From the NCBI GenBank assembly GCA_024734495.1, contig JALMQS010000030.1, positions 35,509,555 through 35,573,554 on the forward strand: a stretch of 64,000 nucleotides of DNA, written 5' to 3'. Of this stretch, positions 1-11,280 are shown piece after piece. The translations under genes and the position numbers were made by a program. How positions within the stretch are numbered: the stretch's first letter is position 1; each line of letters starts with the position of its first letter. The notes under the pieces are model-generated. The model worked only from the letters and a program-made list of their open reading frames with translations. It had not been told where the DNA came from and searched no databases. This DNA comes from Forficula auricularia. Lineage: Eukaryota; Arthropoda; Insecta; Dermaptera; Forficulidae.

Positions 1-560
1 ACCTTCAAATCCTACACTTAAATTTTACAACGATGAATTAGTTATTTACAAATGTTGTTATGTATTATATATTTTTCATAAATTAAATATTAAATAACGA
101 GCTTTTCGTGCGTGCCTTCGGCACGCTCTCGAAGCTTGGCCCTCCGGGTTGGTGACCTGGCGGGCAGCGTCTCGGTCCAAAAATTGTATTCCTCTTAAAA
201 ACACACTCCAAATGTATACTTACCCGTAAACTACCGAAAATATATCGTCTCTTAAAAGTTTCGCCTCTTTAATTTTTGAGTGGCGAGGGGGGGGGGGGAG
301 GAGGAATAATTATCAATATATTTAATGTTTCTTAATTTAAAATGAATTGGAGTCTTTCATTTCAAAATTCGAGTCCAAATTACAATTAATTTCAAATTTG
401 CCTCGTTAATTAATATATATTTAATGATTCTTAATTTAAAATCTATTGGTGTTTTTTCATTTTCATTCGAGTTCAAATGAATACAATATTATCTCGACAC
501 AAAGTCTAAATCAAAAATATATAGTTTTAGTAACAGAAATCAAGATATAAATATTAATGT
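1..560. other. AT-rich stretch, no gene seen
   Basis: No coding frame or recognisable element fills this stretch. Around positions 100-140 there is a GC-rich hairpin with the loop CCTTCGG, resembling the hairpins at the Helitron ends elsewhere in the window, but no terminal CTAG is visible. A G-run lies at about 286-298. Confidence 0.4.
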
Positions 561-655
561 TGCATTGGTGTAATGGCTATAGCTGATGCCCTTAGTTCAG
601 GAGTTCGTCGGTTCGATTCTAGAGAAGAGGGTAATTTTTTTTTTTTTTTTTTTTT
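561..655 (+). repeat. tRNA-like SINE head with poly-T tract
   Basis: The segment looks like a decayed tRNA. A TGGTGTAATGGCTAT stretch resembles a pol III A box, and GGTTCGATTC at 610-619 is a B box. A T-run follows and leads into Helitron-derived sequence. The acceptor stem is not convincing, so this is more likely a SINE head or tRNA pseudogene than a working tRNA. Confidence 0.45.
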
Positions 656-659
656 TTTG

Positions 660-1333
660 GGGGGGGGGGGGCGCACGAATGAAAAGGATCAAATAACTCC
701 TAAACTATTAACCCTACGGCAAATTTTATAATAAACAAAGTTGTAGGGGTGTGATTTCTGACAACTTTTGTTTAAAAAATTTCTCCAAAAACCCACCCAA
801 AAGGGTGGGGGGAGGATAAAAAAATGTAAATTCTTACCCAAAATGGGGGGGGGGGGTCAAAAAATGAAAATTCTTTCTCTTGGGCCAATCTCAACCAAAT
901 CTTGTATACATAATCTGTGGGTCACTGGAAGGCTAGAAATGCAAAAACTGGGTGCGGAGGTGGAATGGGGGTCTGGTGAGGAGTGAGGTGGAGTAGGGTG
1001 GGGGTTCAGGGGGTGGTGCGGGGTGGAGTCTAGGAGACATAGCGGGGGGGGGTCCAGGGGGCTAAGCGGGGGTGTGGTGCGCAGGGTTTGAGGGCACGGG
1101 GTGGATGGGGTGCGGGGTCCGAGGTGGGTGGGGTGCGATTTGTGGTGTGGGGACGGGGATTGGGATCGGGGGTGGGAGTGTGGGTTGGGGGAGGTAGTGG
1201 GTTAGGGTACGGAATGGGGTGTTGGGGTAGTGGTGTGGGTACGGGGGTTGGGCATGGTGCGGGGGTGGGGGTGCTGAGTGGGTTTCGGGAGTGGGGGTGG
1301 GGTTCGAGGGCTGGGGGCGTGTCTTGCAGCTAG
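660..1333 (+). mobile_element. Helitron remnant, 3' end intact, 5' truncated
   Basis: The segment matches the reverse complement of the fuller copy at 45366-46479. It has the same AACTCCTAAACTATTAACC-type stretch, a ~115-bp module with a G-run, and about 370 bp of G-rich sequence. It ends in GCAGCTAG directly before a T, the Helitron CTRR|T signature. The terminal hairpin seen in other copies is lost and the 5' end is cut off at the poly-T tract. No RepHel coding sequence is present. Small frames inside are translations of G-rich DNA. Confidence 0.65.
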
Positions 1334-2258
1334 TTGTATGATAAAGTCAAGTGGATGTCCACATCAGAACCCGTCAGCTTATTTTTTTTATAAATTTTAT
1401 TAAACCAATTATTTTACATGAATTTATGCATACATTGTTTTTGAGCTTCGACTCCGGAGATTACTTCTCCACAATGAGTGTCCTTGATCATCTTTTTAGT
1501 CCTTGTTTTTAATAAGAGGAAAAACTAATTAAATAATAAAACCTCTTTTCTGATAATTATTTCAATTCCATCATTTCTCCATTCCCGTAAGCTTATTTGT
1601 TAAATAGGAGACGAACCGAGAGACAGACATACAATTAAGTTTCACAATAAGAGTTTCTTTATTAGAATAAAACAACATAAAAATAATTTAAAAGATTTTA
1701 GAGTAACTTTATAAATTATTCAAAATTTCACTGAGAAGATTAAAATTCCACATTGCTTTCTGGATATGTCCTTGAATATACCTACATACATATTTAGGAT
1801 ATAGGGGTATTAGGTATATATATTTAACAAACTTAATAGAATATATATGTAGCTTAGCGAATTCCGAAAGCAGTAAAGTGAAATTAATGGCATATAAATT
1901 CCGTTTATGTTTTAATTAAAGAGTGACTAAAGTGATTTGCATTTGTCTTAAATCAAATTTGTTAAATCGTTAATATTCTCCCTGCCCTTCCTTCATCCTT
2001 CTATTGGAACGCCAACGGGATATTAAATCGGGAAATAGAAAATTTCGATAATTAATTGAGAGACGAGGTCAAATTTGTCTTGATTTTCCAACTGACTCCA
2101 TTCGTTATTTAAAATCGATTTCTATATCCGAATTTCACTGGGTCTTCTAACATTCAAACTTGAATTATTCGAAAACAAATCATTAAATAGATATTTATAA
2201 TTTATGTGAATAAGCTGACGTGTTCTAATGTGGCCATCCACTTGACTTTACCATACAA
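1334..2258. mobile_element. Non-autonomous element with ~50-bp terminal inverted repeats
   Basis: The first 50 bases, beginning TTGTATGATAAAG, are the reverse complement of 2209-2258 with about four differences. No coding sequence is seen. A minus-strand copy of a repeat that also occurs at 10410, 10690 and 58180 lies inside (about 1388-1590). The right end overlaps the left end of the next element, so the two may be one composite unit. A single half of this terminal repeat recurs near 32056. Confidence 0.6.
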
Positions 2259-2911
2259 CCTGGCCCCTCACTTACATTAATATTTAATAAAATTATTTAT
2301 AATCATGTAGGGGAGGAGGGTTAGTTTTTGCATTTTTATACTCCTAGAAGCATACTGATTATGTATACAAAATTTGTTTGAGTTTGGTAAATGGCCAAGA
2401 TTTTCATTTTTTGACCCCTCCCTCCCATTTTGGGCTGTTAGTTTTTTCATTTTTAGACTTCTGGGGGTCCACTAATTATGTATACAAAATTTGGTTGAGT
2501 TTGCTCAAACGACCTAGATTTTTAATTTTTAACCCCCTTCCACCCCCTTAATTTTGGGTCGATATGCACCAAAATCTAATCAGCTCTTAATCTCAATGGA
2601 CCAAAACTACGTGAGAAATTTGGTTTTGATATTCAAACTAGTTTTTGAGCTAGCTCGTCCACAAAAATTTGGTAACGCACAAACTAACAGACTAACAGAC
2701 ATTTTGACAAAACAATTATTATATCAAAAAATATAATTTTTTCGATTTTCCTTTATTAGAGCTTTTTTGTATACCGAAATGCCATGGTTTTGCTTAATTT
2801 TTTTAATCGAAATAGTTTAAGCCGTTTTTTAGATTATTTGAAAAAAGAAGGAAAAAAAACACTTTTTTCATGCACGATTACAATACTTGACCATACCCTG
2901 TATGGTAAAGT
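2245..2911 (+). mobile_element. TIR element carrying ~115-bp modules (copy 1)
   Basis: The left end reads ACTTTACCATAC and the right end GTATGGTAAAGT, preceded by a second palindrome around CCATACCCTGTATGG. Inside are two modules (tail with TTTGACCCC and a C-run, head with TATACAAAATTTG) and a conserved 3' region ending TGCACGATTACAATACTTGACC. The same family occurs at about 3463, 29340, 32079, 48909 and 49345. No transposase is encoded. Confidence 0.65.
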
Positions 2912-3462
2912 AAAAATTTATATAAAATAGATTTATGTATGTAAAGTACAACATTTTTTCGACATTATTTATCATCGTCGAACATTCAGCCCTAAGGCTG
3001 GTTTGATGCAACCACCAGCCTCCACTCAACTCTTTCACTTTTCTAAAAGTCTCACATTCCATATTTTTCATCACTGATTCCAATTCATCAAAGCTAATTT
3101 TATCCATTTCCAGATATTTTGACTTCATCATAGATTTTAATATTTTAAATATCATGAAGTATGATTATCATCACCGAGTATACAGTTTTACGACTGGTTG
3201 AACGCAATGAGTATAATGTGGTGGATTCCCAAAACCTTTCACATAACAAGATATAAATGGTGAAAAATTATATTAATATTAATAAAAAAGTTTCTTTCAA
3301 ATAAGCCAATCAATATTGGTATTTCTACTATTCGTTTAAAATTCGAAAATTTGCATGTTTTATTTATTCAATACAATCCAAATATACAAAAATTAGAGTA
3401 TCTTTGCCAGCAATATAACAATAATGTGCTCCTATATCCTTTATCAATGAGTTCTTGAATGA
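2912..3462. other. Unassigned stretch
   Basis: No gene is supported. The minus-strand frame at 2868-3155 translates a segment near 2990-3060 (GCTGGTTTGATGCAACC) that I recall as resembling repeats common in insect genomes, so I do not treat it as a gene. Confidence 0.3.
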
Positions 3463-4156
3463 ACATACTGATTATGTATACAAAATTTAGTTGAGTTTGG
3501 TAAATGGCCAAGATTTTTATTTTTTGACCCCCCCCCCCCATTTTAGGTGTTTAGTTTTTGCATTTTTAGACTTCTGGGGTCCCACTGATTATGTATACAA
3601 AATTTCGTTTGAGTTTGGTAAATGGCCAAGATTTTCATTTTTTGACCCTACACCCCCTACCCTCCCATTTGGGGCGGTTAGTTTTTGAATTTTTAGACAT
3701 CTGGGGTCTACTGATTATGTATACAAAATTTCGTTGAGTTTGCTCTAACGGCCTAGATTTTTAATTTTTAACCCCCCCTCAACCCCCCTTAATTTTGAGT
3801 CGATATGCACCAAAATCTAATCAGCTCTTAATCTCATTGGGCAGAAACTAGGTGTAAAATTTGGTTCAGATATTCACACTAGTTTTTAAGGTAGCTCGTC
3901 CACAAAAATTTAGTAACGCACAGACTAACTAACAGACTACCAGACTAACAGACAAAACAATTATTACCTCGAAATATATAATTTTTTCGATGTTCACTTA
4001 TTAAAGCTTTTTTGAAGACCGAAATGCCATGGTTTCGCTCAATTTTTTTAATCAAAATAGTTACAGCTATTTTTTAGACATTTCGAAAAAAGAAGGAAAA
4101 AAAATACTTTTTCGATGCACGATTACAATACTTGACCATACCCTGTATGGTAAAGT
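3463..4156 (+). mobile_element. TIR element carrying ~115-bp modules (copy 2)
   Basis: This is a second copy of the family at 2245-2911, with a complete 3' region and right terminus (GTATGGTAAAGT ending at 4156). The left end begins directly in a module and lacks the ACTTTACCATAC terminus. It carries about three module units and is clearly diverged from copy 1. Confidence 0.6.
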
Positions 4157-4794
4157 AAAAATGTATGTCTGAAAAATAATTGTTTTTCACTTTTTAGTTA
4201 AAAACTAAAACTAAATTATTTTTCTTGTATTATAGAGAAGTGAGCTGAGGCGGGGATTTAGTGGTTCAGCCCCCTAGTAAAATATAATTCCTGTAGAATG
4301 AAGAGTCACATTTATTTTATTTATTTTTTCAGAGGAAAATTATTGAAATAAAAAAGCTCAGACTATAATTGCAAAACTTTTTTCCCTCTCCAATGAATCA
4401 TAAAATAATGATGAACAAAACGAGAGGCGACTATTTTTCTATCGTTTGGTAGACTTCTATCTTTGATCTAATCTCTTCAGTAATAACTCGATTCAATTGA
4501 CCGAGGAAGAGAAAAGCAGCCATGCTGCGTGAAAGGGAAAAAAACCTCATAAATGCGATGTGGCGAGGAATAAAACGAGAGGAATTGCCATTTCTCACTC
4601 ATATGCTTACCACGCACACTAACTTCTTTATAACTTTATCAGCATATGTGGCAGTGGGCTGATTTCAAGAGGAATAAAAAAACTGATTCCTCTGGCAGAT
4701 ATAAGAGGGGAAAAAAGAGAAATAAATAAATATCTAGGGGAAAAAACAAATAAAAATTTTAATATAGGGCTGTCTTCATGCTTGAAGCAAATAA
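4157..4794. other. Unassigned AT-rich stretch
   Basis: I see no coding frame, RNA gene or repeat boundary that I can name here. Confidence 0.3.
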
Positions 4795-5000
4795 AGACAT
4801 AGTACCTGGAGCCACCGAGCGATGCACGGTAACCAAATTAAAAAAAATACAAATATATATAATACACGCCCCCCTGGACCCCCCTGCCCGAAACCACGCA
4901 CCTCGCCTCACCACTGCATCCCCACCGCCACCCCCACTCCGCCCCCACCCCCGGATCCCCCACTAACTGCACCCCACCTCCTGCACCTCTCACATTCACC
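4795..5000 (-). repeat. Repeat with CGAGCGATG hairpin plus C-rich tract
   Basis: Positions 4795-4845 (ACCTGGAGCCACCGAGCGATG) are the reverse complement of the 3' end of a family also seen at about 17000-17105, 63530-63640 and 53797-53860. A C-rich tract follows that matches, inverted, the G-rich tract at 63380-63490. The two frames running through it are low-complexity proline/histidine translations, not genes. Confidence 0.5.
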
Positions 5001-5004
5001 CACC

Positions 5005-5480
5005 CTGGACGCAATTCAGAGACGAGCTATCAGACTGATAGGCGATCCTACATTAACTGACACTCTCGACTCCCCTAGCCCATCGTAGATTTGTCTCCGC
5101 CCTTTCCCTTTTTTATAGATACTACCATGGCTTTTGTTCTGACGAAATTAAATCGATAATCCCACCAAGGGCTTCATTTGCGCGAAATACACGATTTTCT
5201 AAAACTCAACACCCCTACGCGCTTAAACTGGATACTAATCGAACAAACGCATTCGCCAATTCATTTATCCCCATGACATCTAGAGACTGGAACTCTCTTC
5301 CCCGACCGTCTTTCCAGCAACTTATGACCTTCAATCTTTCAAGACCAGCATCCACAGATACCTTCGACTTCTACCCAATCATAAATCTCCCCTTATCTTC
5401 ACGTTACAAGGGTCCACCACGGACTACATAGGTTGTACCTTCTTGGTGCAACTTCTTCTTGTATCAGTATCTTTATAAAA
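5005..5480 (+). pseudogene. Non-LTR retrotransposon RT, C-terminal remnant
   Basis: Translation starting near 5005 gives LDAIQRRAIRLIGDPTLTDT. After a one-base insertion near 5070 it continues AHRRFVSALSLFYRYYHGF, then NTRFSKTQHPYALKLDTNRT and FANSFIPM. This pattern is typical of the C-terminal tail of LINE ORF2 proteins of the Jockey/CR1 group in insects, where the element would encode endonuclease and reverse transcriptase. Only the tail remains, with frameshifts and at least one stop. It ends in an A-run near 5480. A second copy is at 17457 and a shorter scrap at about 29560. Confidence 0.75.
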
Positions 5481-6060
5481 AAAAAAACCCGCACCCAGTT
5501 TTTACAATTCTAGTTTTTTAGCCCCTGGACCCCCCCCCCCCCCCCCGAAACCACAAATCTCGCTCCCACCACTGGATCCCCACTCCGCCCCACCACACCC
5601 AGTTTTTGCATTTCTAGCTTTCTAGAGGTCCACATATTATGTGTATATTTGTTTACTCCTACACCAATTTGCCCACATTATTGATAAACATTATAAAAAA
5701 TAAATAGGAAAATAATAATAATAAAAATAATCGTATAGGATCTGAAATAAAAACATAAAATTAAATAAGATTTGTTTCCAAGTTATATAAAAAAGTCACT
5801 TCAACCACTTTATTTGTAAACACACCTGTTTTGTTATGAATCCACCTGAAATGTATGATTTAGACACCTGTTAATTAAATAAAAATTCCTAATTTTAATA
5901 TAATATAATAATATTTGTTATAACCTATTAGTGGGTTTTAAAATTAAAAAACCAACTAATAAATAAAAGATAATTAATAAAAATGTAAACAATCTTTTTT
6001 ATTGAGATTTTCATTTATAAATAATTACTTTAATTAAGAAAAGATCGATTAAGATCAAAT
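5481..6060. other. C-rich module fragment, then AT-rich stretch
   Basis: Positions 5490-5660 repeat the CACCCAGTTTTTGCATTTC and CCCCTGGACCCCC motifs found inside the Helitrons, joined directly to the LINE tail. From about 5660 to 6060 the DNA is AT-rich with nothing recognised. Confidence 0.4.
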
Positions 6061-6260
6061 TTGTCGAGGTCCAGATCTATCCAGATCGTTTTCTCATCCT
6101 CAAAACTTGTTAATAGAGTTGGTTTCATCAAAATCGGTAGAGCTGTTTTCGAAATAGATCAAAGAGGCAAATATATAAATATATATACAATTTTTGCTTG
6201 TTTAATTAGAGCAGATAGATATAATATATTATATTTATTAAATATAAATTGTATTTATAT

Positions 6261-6802
6261 AATTTATTTGTTTGAGACTATAGGGACCGTCCATTAAACA
6301 TAGAGGCAGCACTACTGCCGAAGGTAGGGCTCTCTCGTATTTATTTATTCAAATAATTTGGGAGAATTGGGGCGAATATTGTATTATAGTATTTATCATA
6401 GATAAAATAGTGCACGCAGCCTAGGGGCCGTGAGCGAGTCACTTGGTCTTGGACGTTTAATAAATCATCCCACACAACTTACATATTCGTCGCCAGTTGA
6501 CGCTAAAGTCGTGACACACGGTCCCTATAGTTTCGAAGTTTTGATCTTAACCAGTCTTTTTAATTAGAAAATTTTACTTGTTATTTTTTATTGGGCCAAT
6601 TACCCGATTGGATATAGAAAATTCGTTTTGTTGTTGTAGCAAGCTAGCCACATAAACGATTTGACTAACAACAAAACGAAATTTCAATATCCAATCGGGT
6701 AATTGACCCTATGAGAAATTACAGGTAAAATATTTATAATTAAAAAATAATGACAATGAAGGTCAAACTTTCGAAACTTTATTTTCAAACAAATAAATTA
6801 TA
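6261..6802. mobile_element. PLE-type foldback interrupted by a MITE
   Basis: The arms read ATTTATTTGTTTGAG at the left and CTTTATTTTCAAACAAATAAAT at the right. An inner palindrome runs from about 6590 to 6712 (CAATTACCCGATTGGATATAG against CTATATCCAATCGGGTAATTG, approximately). A related uninterrupted copy is at 46678-46949. Degenerate hammerhead-like motifs (TTCGAAAC) face outward in both arms. The left arm is split by the insertion at 6283-6525. Confidence 0.55.
6283..6525. mobile_element. Short MITE with GGGACCGT termini and TATA duplication
   Basis: The 243-bp insert starts GGGACCGT, ends ACGGTCCC, and is flanked on both sides by TATA. The flanks join to give GACTATAGTTTCG, which matches the GAAACTATAGTC core of the related foldback at 46921. 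No coding capacity is present. Confidence 0.6.
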
Positions 6803-6887
6803 GAGGTATAACTATACATATTTATATTTGATTATGGTACTACTATACGGTTGGTTTAGTTTTTTTATAACAATTGTAAGAAGAGTT

Positions 6888-7104
6888 TATTAATATAATT
6901 AAATATGTAGGTAAACTTTCCGATATTCCGCATAGTTCAATGTATAATGAGTCTGAAAAACTCTATCTTTGGAATTTTATATCTCCGGAACTATATTGTT
7001 CATAAATTTCGTTTTGCCGCCAATCGATGCAGAAGTATTTAAATAATAATCTGTTTAAATTTCAAAAAAAATCCTAAGAAAACGCATATGGTAAAACAAC
7101 TACC
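6888..7104 (-). mobile_element. End fragment of TTAA-flanked MITE
   Basis: This is the reverse complement of the first ~200 bp of the element at 60139-61398. It shares CAACTACC followed by TTAA (7105-7108) and TCCGGAACTATATTGTTCAT. The other end is missing. Confidence 0.65.
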
Positions 7105-7171
7105 TTAATAGCTTAATTTAATTTATTGAGTGTTTTACTCTAAACTCTGAATAGAATTATAAAATCTTTTT

Positions 7172-7305
7172 GATTTATACTAAATATACTTATACTTAAT
7201 ATAAGTACCTACTAAATATACTTATACTTAATATAACTACCTACCAAATATACTTATACTTAATATAAGTACCTACTAAATATATTTATACTTAGTATGC
7301 CTATG
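7172..7305. repeat. 32-bp tandem repeat, about four copies
   Basis: The unit TAAATATACTTATACTTAAT plus ATAAGTACCTAC repeats head to tail, with substitutions increasing toward the right. It is non-coding. Confidence 0.85.
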
Positions 7306-7947
7306 GATTAACCTAAACTAAACACAATATAATAATTTTTAAATTCTAAATTGGTAGTGATGTGGATAGGTAATGGTTAAAAAAATCATAATTCCTGTTG
7401 AACGAGACCCAAAGTGGTAAATTTTTGTACCTATAAAAGTTGAGACTAAACTTAAAATTATGAAGAAATTCCATGAATTCACAAATAAGAACGAATTCGA
7501 TATCTCCGGCTTTTTTTACGAACTTTCCCTTTAGAGCTTTTGTGTGTATTGGAATCCAGCCATTGTGAAAGGAAAAAATTATACTTGATCATGCCCAGGG
7601 CCGTACCTGGCAGGTGTTCATTGCGTGCGCCGCACGCAGGCGGCCAAAATAAAAGGCTACCAAATCGCCAGGAAATTTATAACATTTTTTTTTTTTACTA
7701 ATGAGATTAAAATATAAAATTTGTAAAAAAAGGTCTCTAAAAATCTAGAACGGTCAAAAAGACAGAGAGTCCCTACATCATGCCTGCCAGAGAATGAGTC
7801 TGTAAATGTACTCCAGGGTCGGTCAAGTCTCTTGGCCAATATCTGAAATTTTTTGCTAAAAGCACTGGTTTTTACAGTGGCTTGGGCTCTTTTGAATTGG
7901 TCCATCTGAAGACCAGCGCCAAACTCACCAAGCTACCACGCCTGTGA
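7306..7947. other. Unassigned, possible hAT-type end at 7597
   Basis: CAGGGCCGTACCTGG at about 7597 resembles the CAGGGCCG start common in hAT MITEs, but I could not find a matching opposite end. The rest is unassigned. The minus-strand frame 7657-7905 has no recognisable motif. Confidence 0.3.
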
Positions 7948-8627
7948 AAATTAAATTAGGTTGGAGTTGGTGGTGTTTCACAAGGAGAAAAATTAAAATA
8001 CAAAGATTTTTTTAGTTTACTCTATATATTTCGAGCTCTTAACTCATCGTCAGGAGAACATTGACTAAAGATAACATGATATTTTGAACAGAATTTATTT
8101 TAATTTTAATATGATGGACAGTTATTTATGACATAGTGTAAATATGAAAGAATTATCAGAAGGAAGGAATGGCTTTAGAAAGCCGACTGACCAGATGTAG
8201 GGACAAAGGGCTGGGACAAAGAAAAGATATTTATATTTGAAAGTTGCCGAAAATTATGTATGTGTAATAAAGAAAGGCAATAAACTATAGAATGCAATGA
8301 GGGTGCATAGCGAAAATTTAATCTCTCATTTTCTATTTAAAAAAAAAAATAAATAAAATTAAAAAAATTAAAAATAAACCCACCACACACCCTCATCGCA
8401 CTCCAATTCAAATTAAATATCATTGATTAAGATGTCAATTATTGGTGAAGTTTTGATGTCTGTTTGATTGTTCAAGATGTTTTGATTAAGGTGTATGGCC
8501 TTTTAATTTCAGCTGACTCCAATAAATCCAATTTCCTACTTTTTGGAATAAAATGTAAAGGGAGGGGTTGGTCGATGAAGGTGAATGGTTGTGGTCAAAC
8601 AAATGATCTGCAAAAGCCGAGGTATAA

Positions 8628-8876
8628 CTAAGAGGGGGCATTTGGGTTCAAACTATTCACCTGTAGATTGCGAAGAGATCTCATATGTTCAACGTGGCGT
8701 TGATTGAAAGATCTGCCCGTTTGCCCGATATAAAATGATTGACAGTCATTACATTGCAATTTATATACACCGCTCATTGTTGTTGGTTTTATTATATCAA
8801 TTTTGTTGTTAACCAATATGGATGAAAGGTTGTTTCTGTTATAGAATGCGGGGGTGATATTAAGTTTGCGAAACAT
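8628..8876 (-). pseudogene. PLE GIY-YIG endonuclease fragment (left arm)
   Basis: The frame contains GVYKLQCNDCQSFYIGQTGR followed by SFNQRHVEHMRSL. This is the GIY-YIG nuclease core of Penelope-like retroelements: GVY for GIY, YIG, the arginine of TGRSF, and the downstream HVEH with its catalytic-type glutamate. The domain nicks target DNA. In this arm the frame stops after PNAPS because of a small lesion, whereas the right arm reads on into SYTSAFADHLFDHNH. No RT domain is attached, so it is a relic. Confidence 0.8.
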
Positions 8877-9261
8877 ATTAGCTATAGGGTAGCTGAGTGG
8901 AGAATGGAAATAAAGTTTTTAAAGTTTTTTCTTTTGTTGGGATGATGGAATATAAAAGAGGGGCTGTTATTTTATAAATTACCTTTTTCTGAATATTGTC
9001 GATCAAGTGTCGGGGGTAATTGTTATTATCGCTTAACCCCCGACACTTGATCGACAATATTCAGAAAAGTAATTTATAAATAACAGCCCCCCTATATTCC
9101 ATCATCCAACAAAAGAAAAACTTTAAAAAACTTTATTTCCATTCTCCATCAGCTACCCTATAGCTAATATGTTTCGCAAACTAATATCACTCTACATTCT
9201 ATAACAGAAACAACCTTTCATCCATATTGGTTAACAACAAAATTGATATAATAAAACCAAC

Positions 9262-9575
9262 AACAATGAGCGGTGTATATAAATTGCAATGTAATGACTG
9301 TCAATCATTTTATATCGGGCAAACGGGCGAGATCTTTCAATCAACGCCACGTTGAACATATGAGATCTCTTCGCAATCTACAGGTGAATAGTTTGAACCC
9401 AAATGCTCCCCCTCTTAGTTATACCTCGGCTTTTGCAGATCATTTGTTTGACCACAACCATTCACCTTCATCGACTAACCCCTCCCTTTACATTTTATTC
9501 CAAAAAGTAGGAAATTGGATTTATTGGAGTCAGCTGAAATTAAAAAGGCCATACACCTTAATCAAAACATCTTGA
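9262..9575 (+). pseudogene. PLE GIY-YIG endonuclease fragment (right arm)
   Basis: The mirror copy of the left-arm domain. It shares FNQRHVEHMRSLRNLQVN and extends farther, through SYTSAFADHLFDHNH, to the usual end of the nuclease. The GIY and YIG segments are out of frame here: a one-base loss near GGGCGAGATC shifts the frame just before SFNQRH. Combining the arms shows the ancestral reading, but neither copy is intact. Confidence 0.75.
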
Positions 9576-9994
9576 ACAATCAAACGAGACATCAAAACTT
9601 CACCAATAATTGACATCTTAATCAATGATATTTAATTTGAATTGGAGTGCGATGAGGGTGTGTGGTGGGTTTATTTTTAATTTTTTTAATTTTATTTATT
9701 TTTTTTTTTAAATAGAAAATGAGAGATTAAATTTTCGCTATGCACCCTCATTGCATTCTATAGTTTATTGCCTTTCTTTATTACACATACATAATTTTCA
9801 GCAACTTTCAAATATAAATATCTTTTCTTTGTCCCAGCCCTTTGTCCCTACATCTGGTCAGTCGGCTTTCTAAAGCCATTCCTTCCTTCTGATAATTCTT
9901 TCATATTTACACTATGTCATAAATAACTGTCCATCATATTAAAATTAAAATAAATTCTGTTCAAAATATCATGTTATCTTTAGTCAATGTTCTC

Positions 9995-10022
9995 CTGACG
10001 ATGAGTTAAGAGCTCGAAATAT
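9995..10022 (+). ncRNA. Hammerhead-like core, degenerate (PLE 3' end)
   Basis: CTGACGA (fits CUGANGA) is followed by GAG and CTC that can pair, then GAAA. No convincing stem III or cleavage triplet follows. The left arm holds the same motif in reverse near 8030-8058. Probably a remnant of the ribozyme carried by many PLEs. Confidence 0.4.
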
Positions 10023-10384
10023 ATAGAGTAAACTAAAAAAATCTTTGTATTTTAATTTTTCTCCTTGTGAAACACCACCAACTCCAACCTAATTTAATTT
10101 TAACAATGTTTCACTATAAACCAACACCGCGTTCCCTAAATTTCACGCCTGTGAACTCTGCAGCCCCAGTACTCATCACCCAGGAAAAGTCCTTAATTGC
10201 CACAAATAATGGACAATGAAATTCAACATAATTTACACTCAATTAAGCTAAAATATAATAAAATTAATTAATAATTAAAATATGGGTTAAATTATCTACT
10301 ATTTGAATCCAAAATATTATCATATTAATGAAAAAATTGAATAAATAAATATTTTTATTTGGGGATGGGTGAAAAAGGGAAGAA

Positions 10385-10575
10385 CATATGGTATTGGAAT
10401 AATTATCGGAAAAGAGGTTTTTTTCTTTAATTAGTTTTTCCTCTTATTAAAAACAAGGACTAAAAATGATCAAGGACACTTGTTGGTGGAGAAGTAATCT
10501 CCGAGTCGAAGATAAAATACAATGTATACATTAACTCATGTAAAATAATTGGTTTAATAAATAAATATTTTTATC
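10385..10575 (+). repeat. Interspersed repeat with GGAG/CTCC hairpin (copy 1)
   Basis: The segment runs from GAAAAGAGGTTTTTT to ATAATTGGTTTAATAAA and contains GGAGAAGTAATCTCCGA. The same family lies at 10690-10890 in the same orientation, and at about 1388-1590 and 58180-58380 inverted. The hairpin followed by GAAGTCGAA resembles a decayed hammerhead stem II, which hints at PLE origin. Confidence 0.6.
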
Positions 10576-10689
10576 GGTTCAAACAAAAGACCCAAACTAG
10601 TCTAAACCCCCTGATACTGGAACTCTACAGGACCTAACGCTCATCTCTCATCATAGCATCATCATTTTTCTCTGATTCTTTCCTTTCTT

Positions 10690-10890
10690 TTATAAATAAA
10701 GGCAAAGAGGATTTTTATTTCGTCAATTTTTCCTCTTATTACAAACACGGACTAAAAACATTATCGCAAGCCCGAGAAGATCAAGGACAGTCGATGCTGG
10801 GGAAGTAATCTCCGAAGTCGAAGCTCAAATAAAATGTATACGTTAATCCATGTAAAATAATTGGTTCAATAAAATTTATTATTATTATTA
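10690..10890 (+). repeat. Interspersed repeat with GGAG/CTCC hairpin (copy 2)
   Basis: A diverged direct repeat of 10385-10575, with GGGGAAGTAATCTCCGAAG and the shared tail ATGTAAAATAATTGGTT. The two copies are separated by about 115 bp without a recognised feature. Confidence 0.6.
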
Positions 10891-10982
10891 TAATCAATCT
10901 CAAAATAAATATTTTATATTTCATAGCTAGGTATTGAATGAAAGAAAGACCACGATATAAATAGAAATATTATTTCCAATAA

Positions 10983-11280
10983 AAGAGTATTTAAATAGGA
11001 AAATTTTCTTTTTTACGATTTTTTATTCAAACGACGTTACGGAGATCTTCTCTCCTTCTTCGGGATTCTTAAGGGTCAATGAAGGATCGAAATGTGTAGT
11101 ATTTTTACTTTTACCTTCCTTTTTATATTCATAGAATATATAATGTGGATGTATTGCGATGGCCAGTTTTCTTTTACTTGCTTCCTTTGTTGACACTTTT
11201 GAACCTTGAAGAAGGAGGGAAAATCCTCCGAAATGTCGGATTATAAAAATTGTAAAAGAAAATTTTTTCAATAAAAACTC
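10983..11280. mobile_element. PLE-type foldback with hammerhead-like motifs in both arms
   Basis: The arms share AAAATTTTCTTTTTTACGA-like ends. Reading outward, the left arm (minus) gives CCGAAGAAGGAGAGAAG then ATCTCCGTAACGTC. The right arm (plus, from about 11208) gives TTGAAGAAGGAGGGAAAA then TCCTCCGAAATGTCGG. Both show the layout near-CUGANGA, hairpin GGAG..CTCC, near-GAAA, GUC. The intervening 120 bp is not coding. Confidence 0.55.

Larger units (their letters stand above)
7948..10102. mobile_element. Head-to-head inverted pair of 5'-truncated Penelope-like elements
   Basis: Two arms of about 1.07 kb (7948-9017 and 9036-10102) are near-perfect reverse complements around an 18-bp loop. 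Each arm carries the C-terminal GIY-YIG endonuclease region of a PLE reading outward, then a shared 3' region with CTGACGATGAGTTAAGAGCTC and GAAA. The reverse transcriptase part of PLEs is absent. This is consistent with 5' truncation and the known PLE habit of inserting as inverted or tandem partial copies. Confidence 0.8.

Noticed and set aside
7156..7305. Possible CRISPR-like repeat array
   Set aside because: The 32-bp units are contiguous without spacers and the window is eukaryotic; it is a plain tandem repeat.
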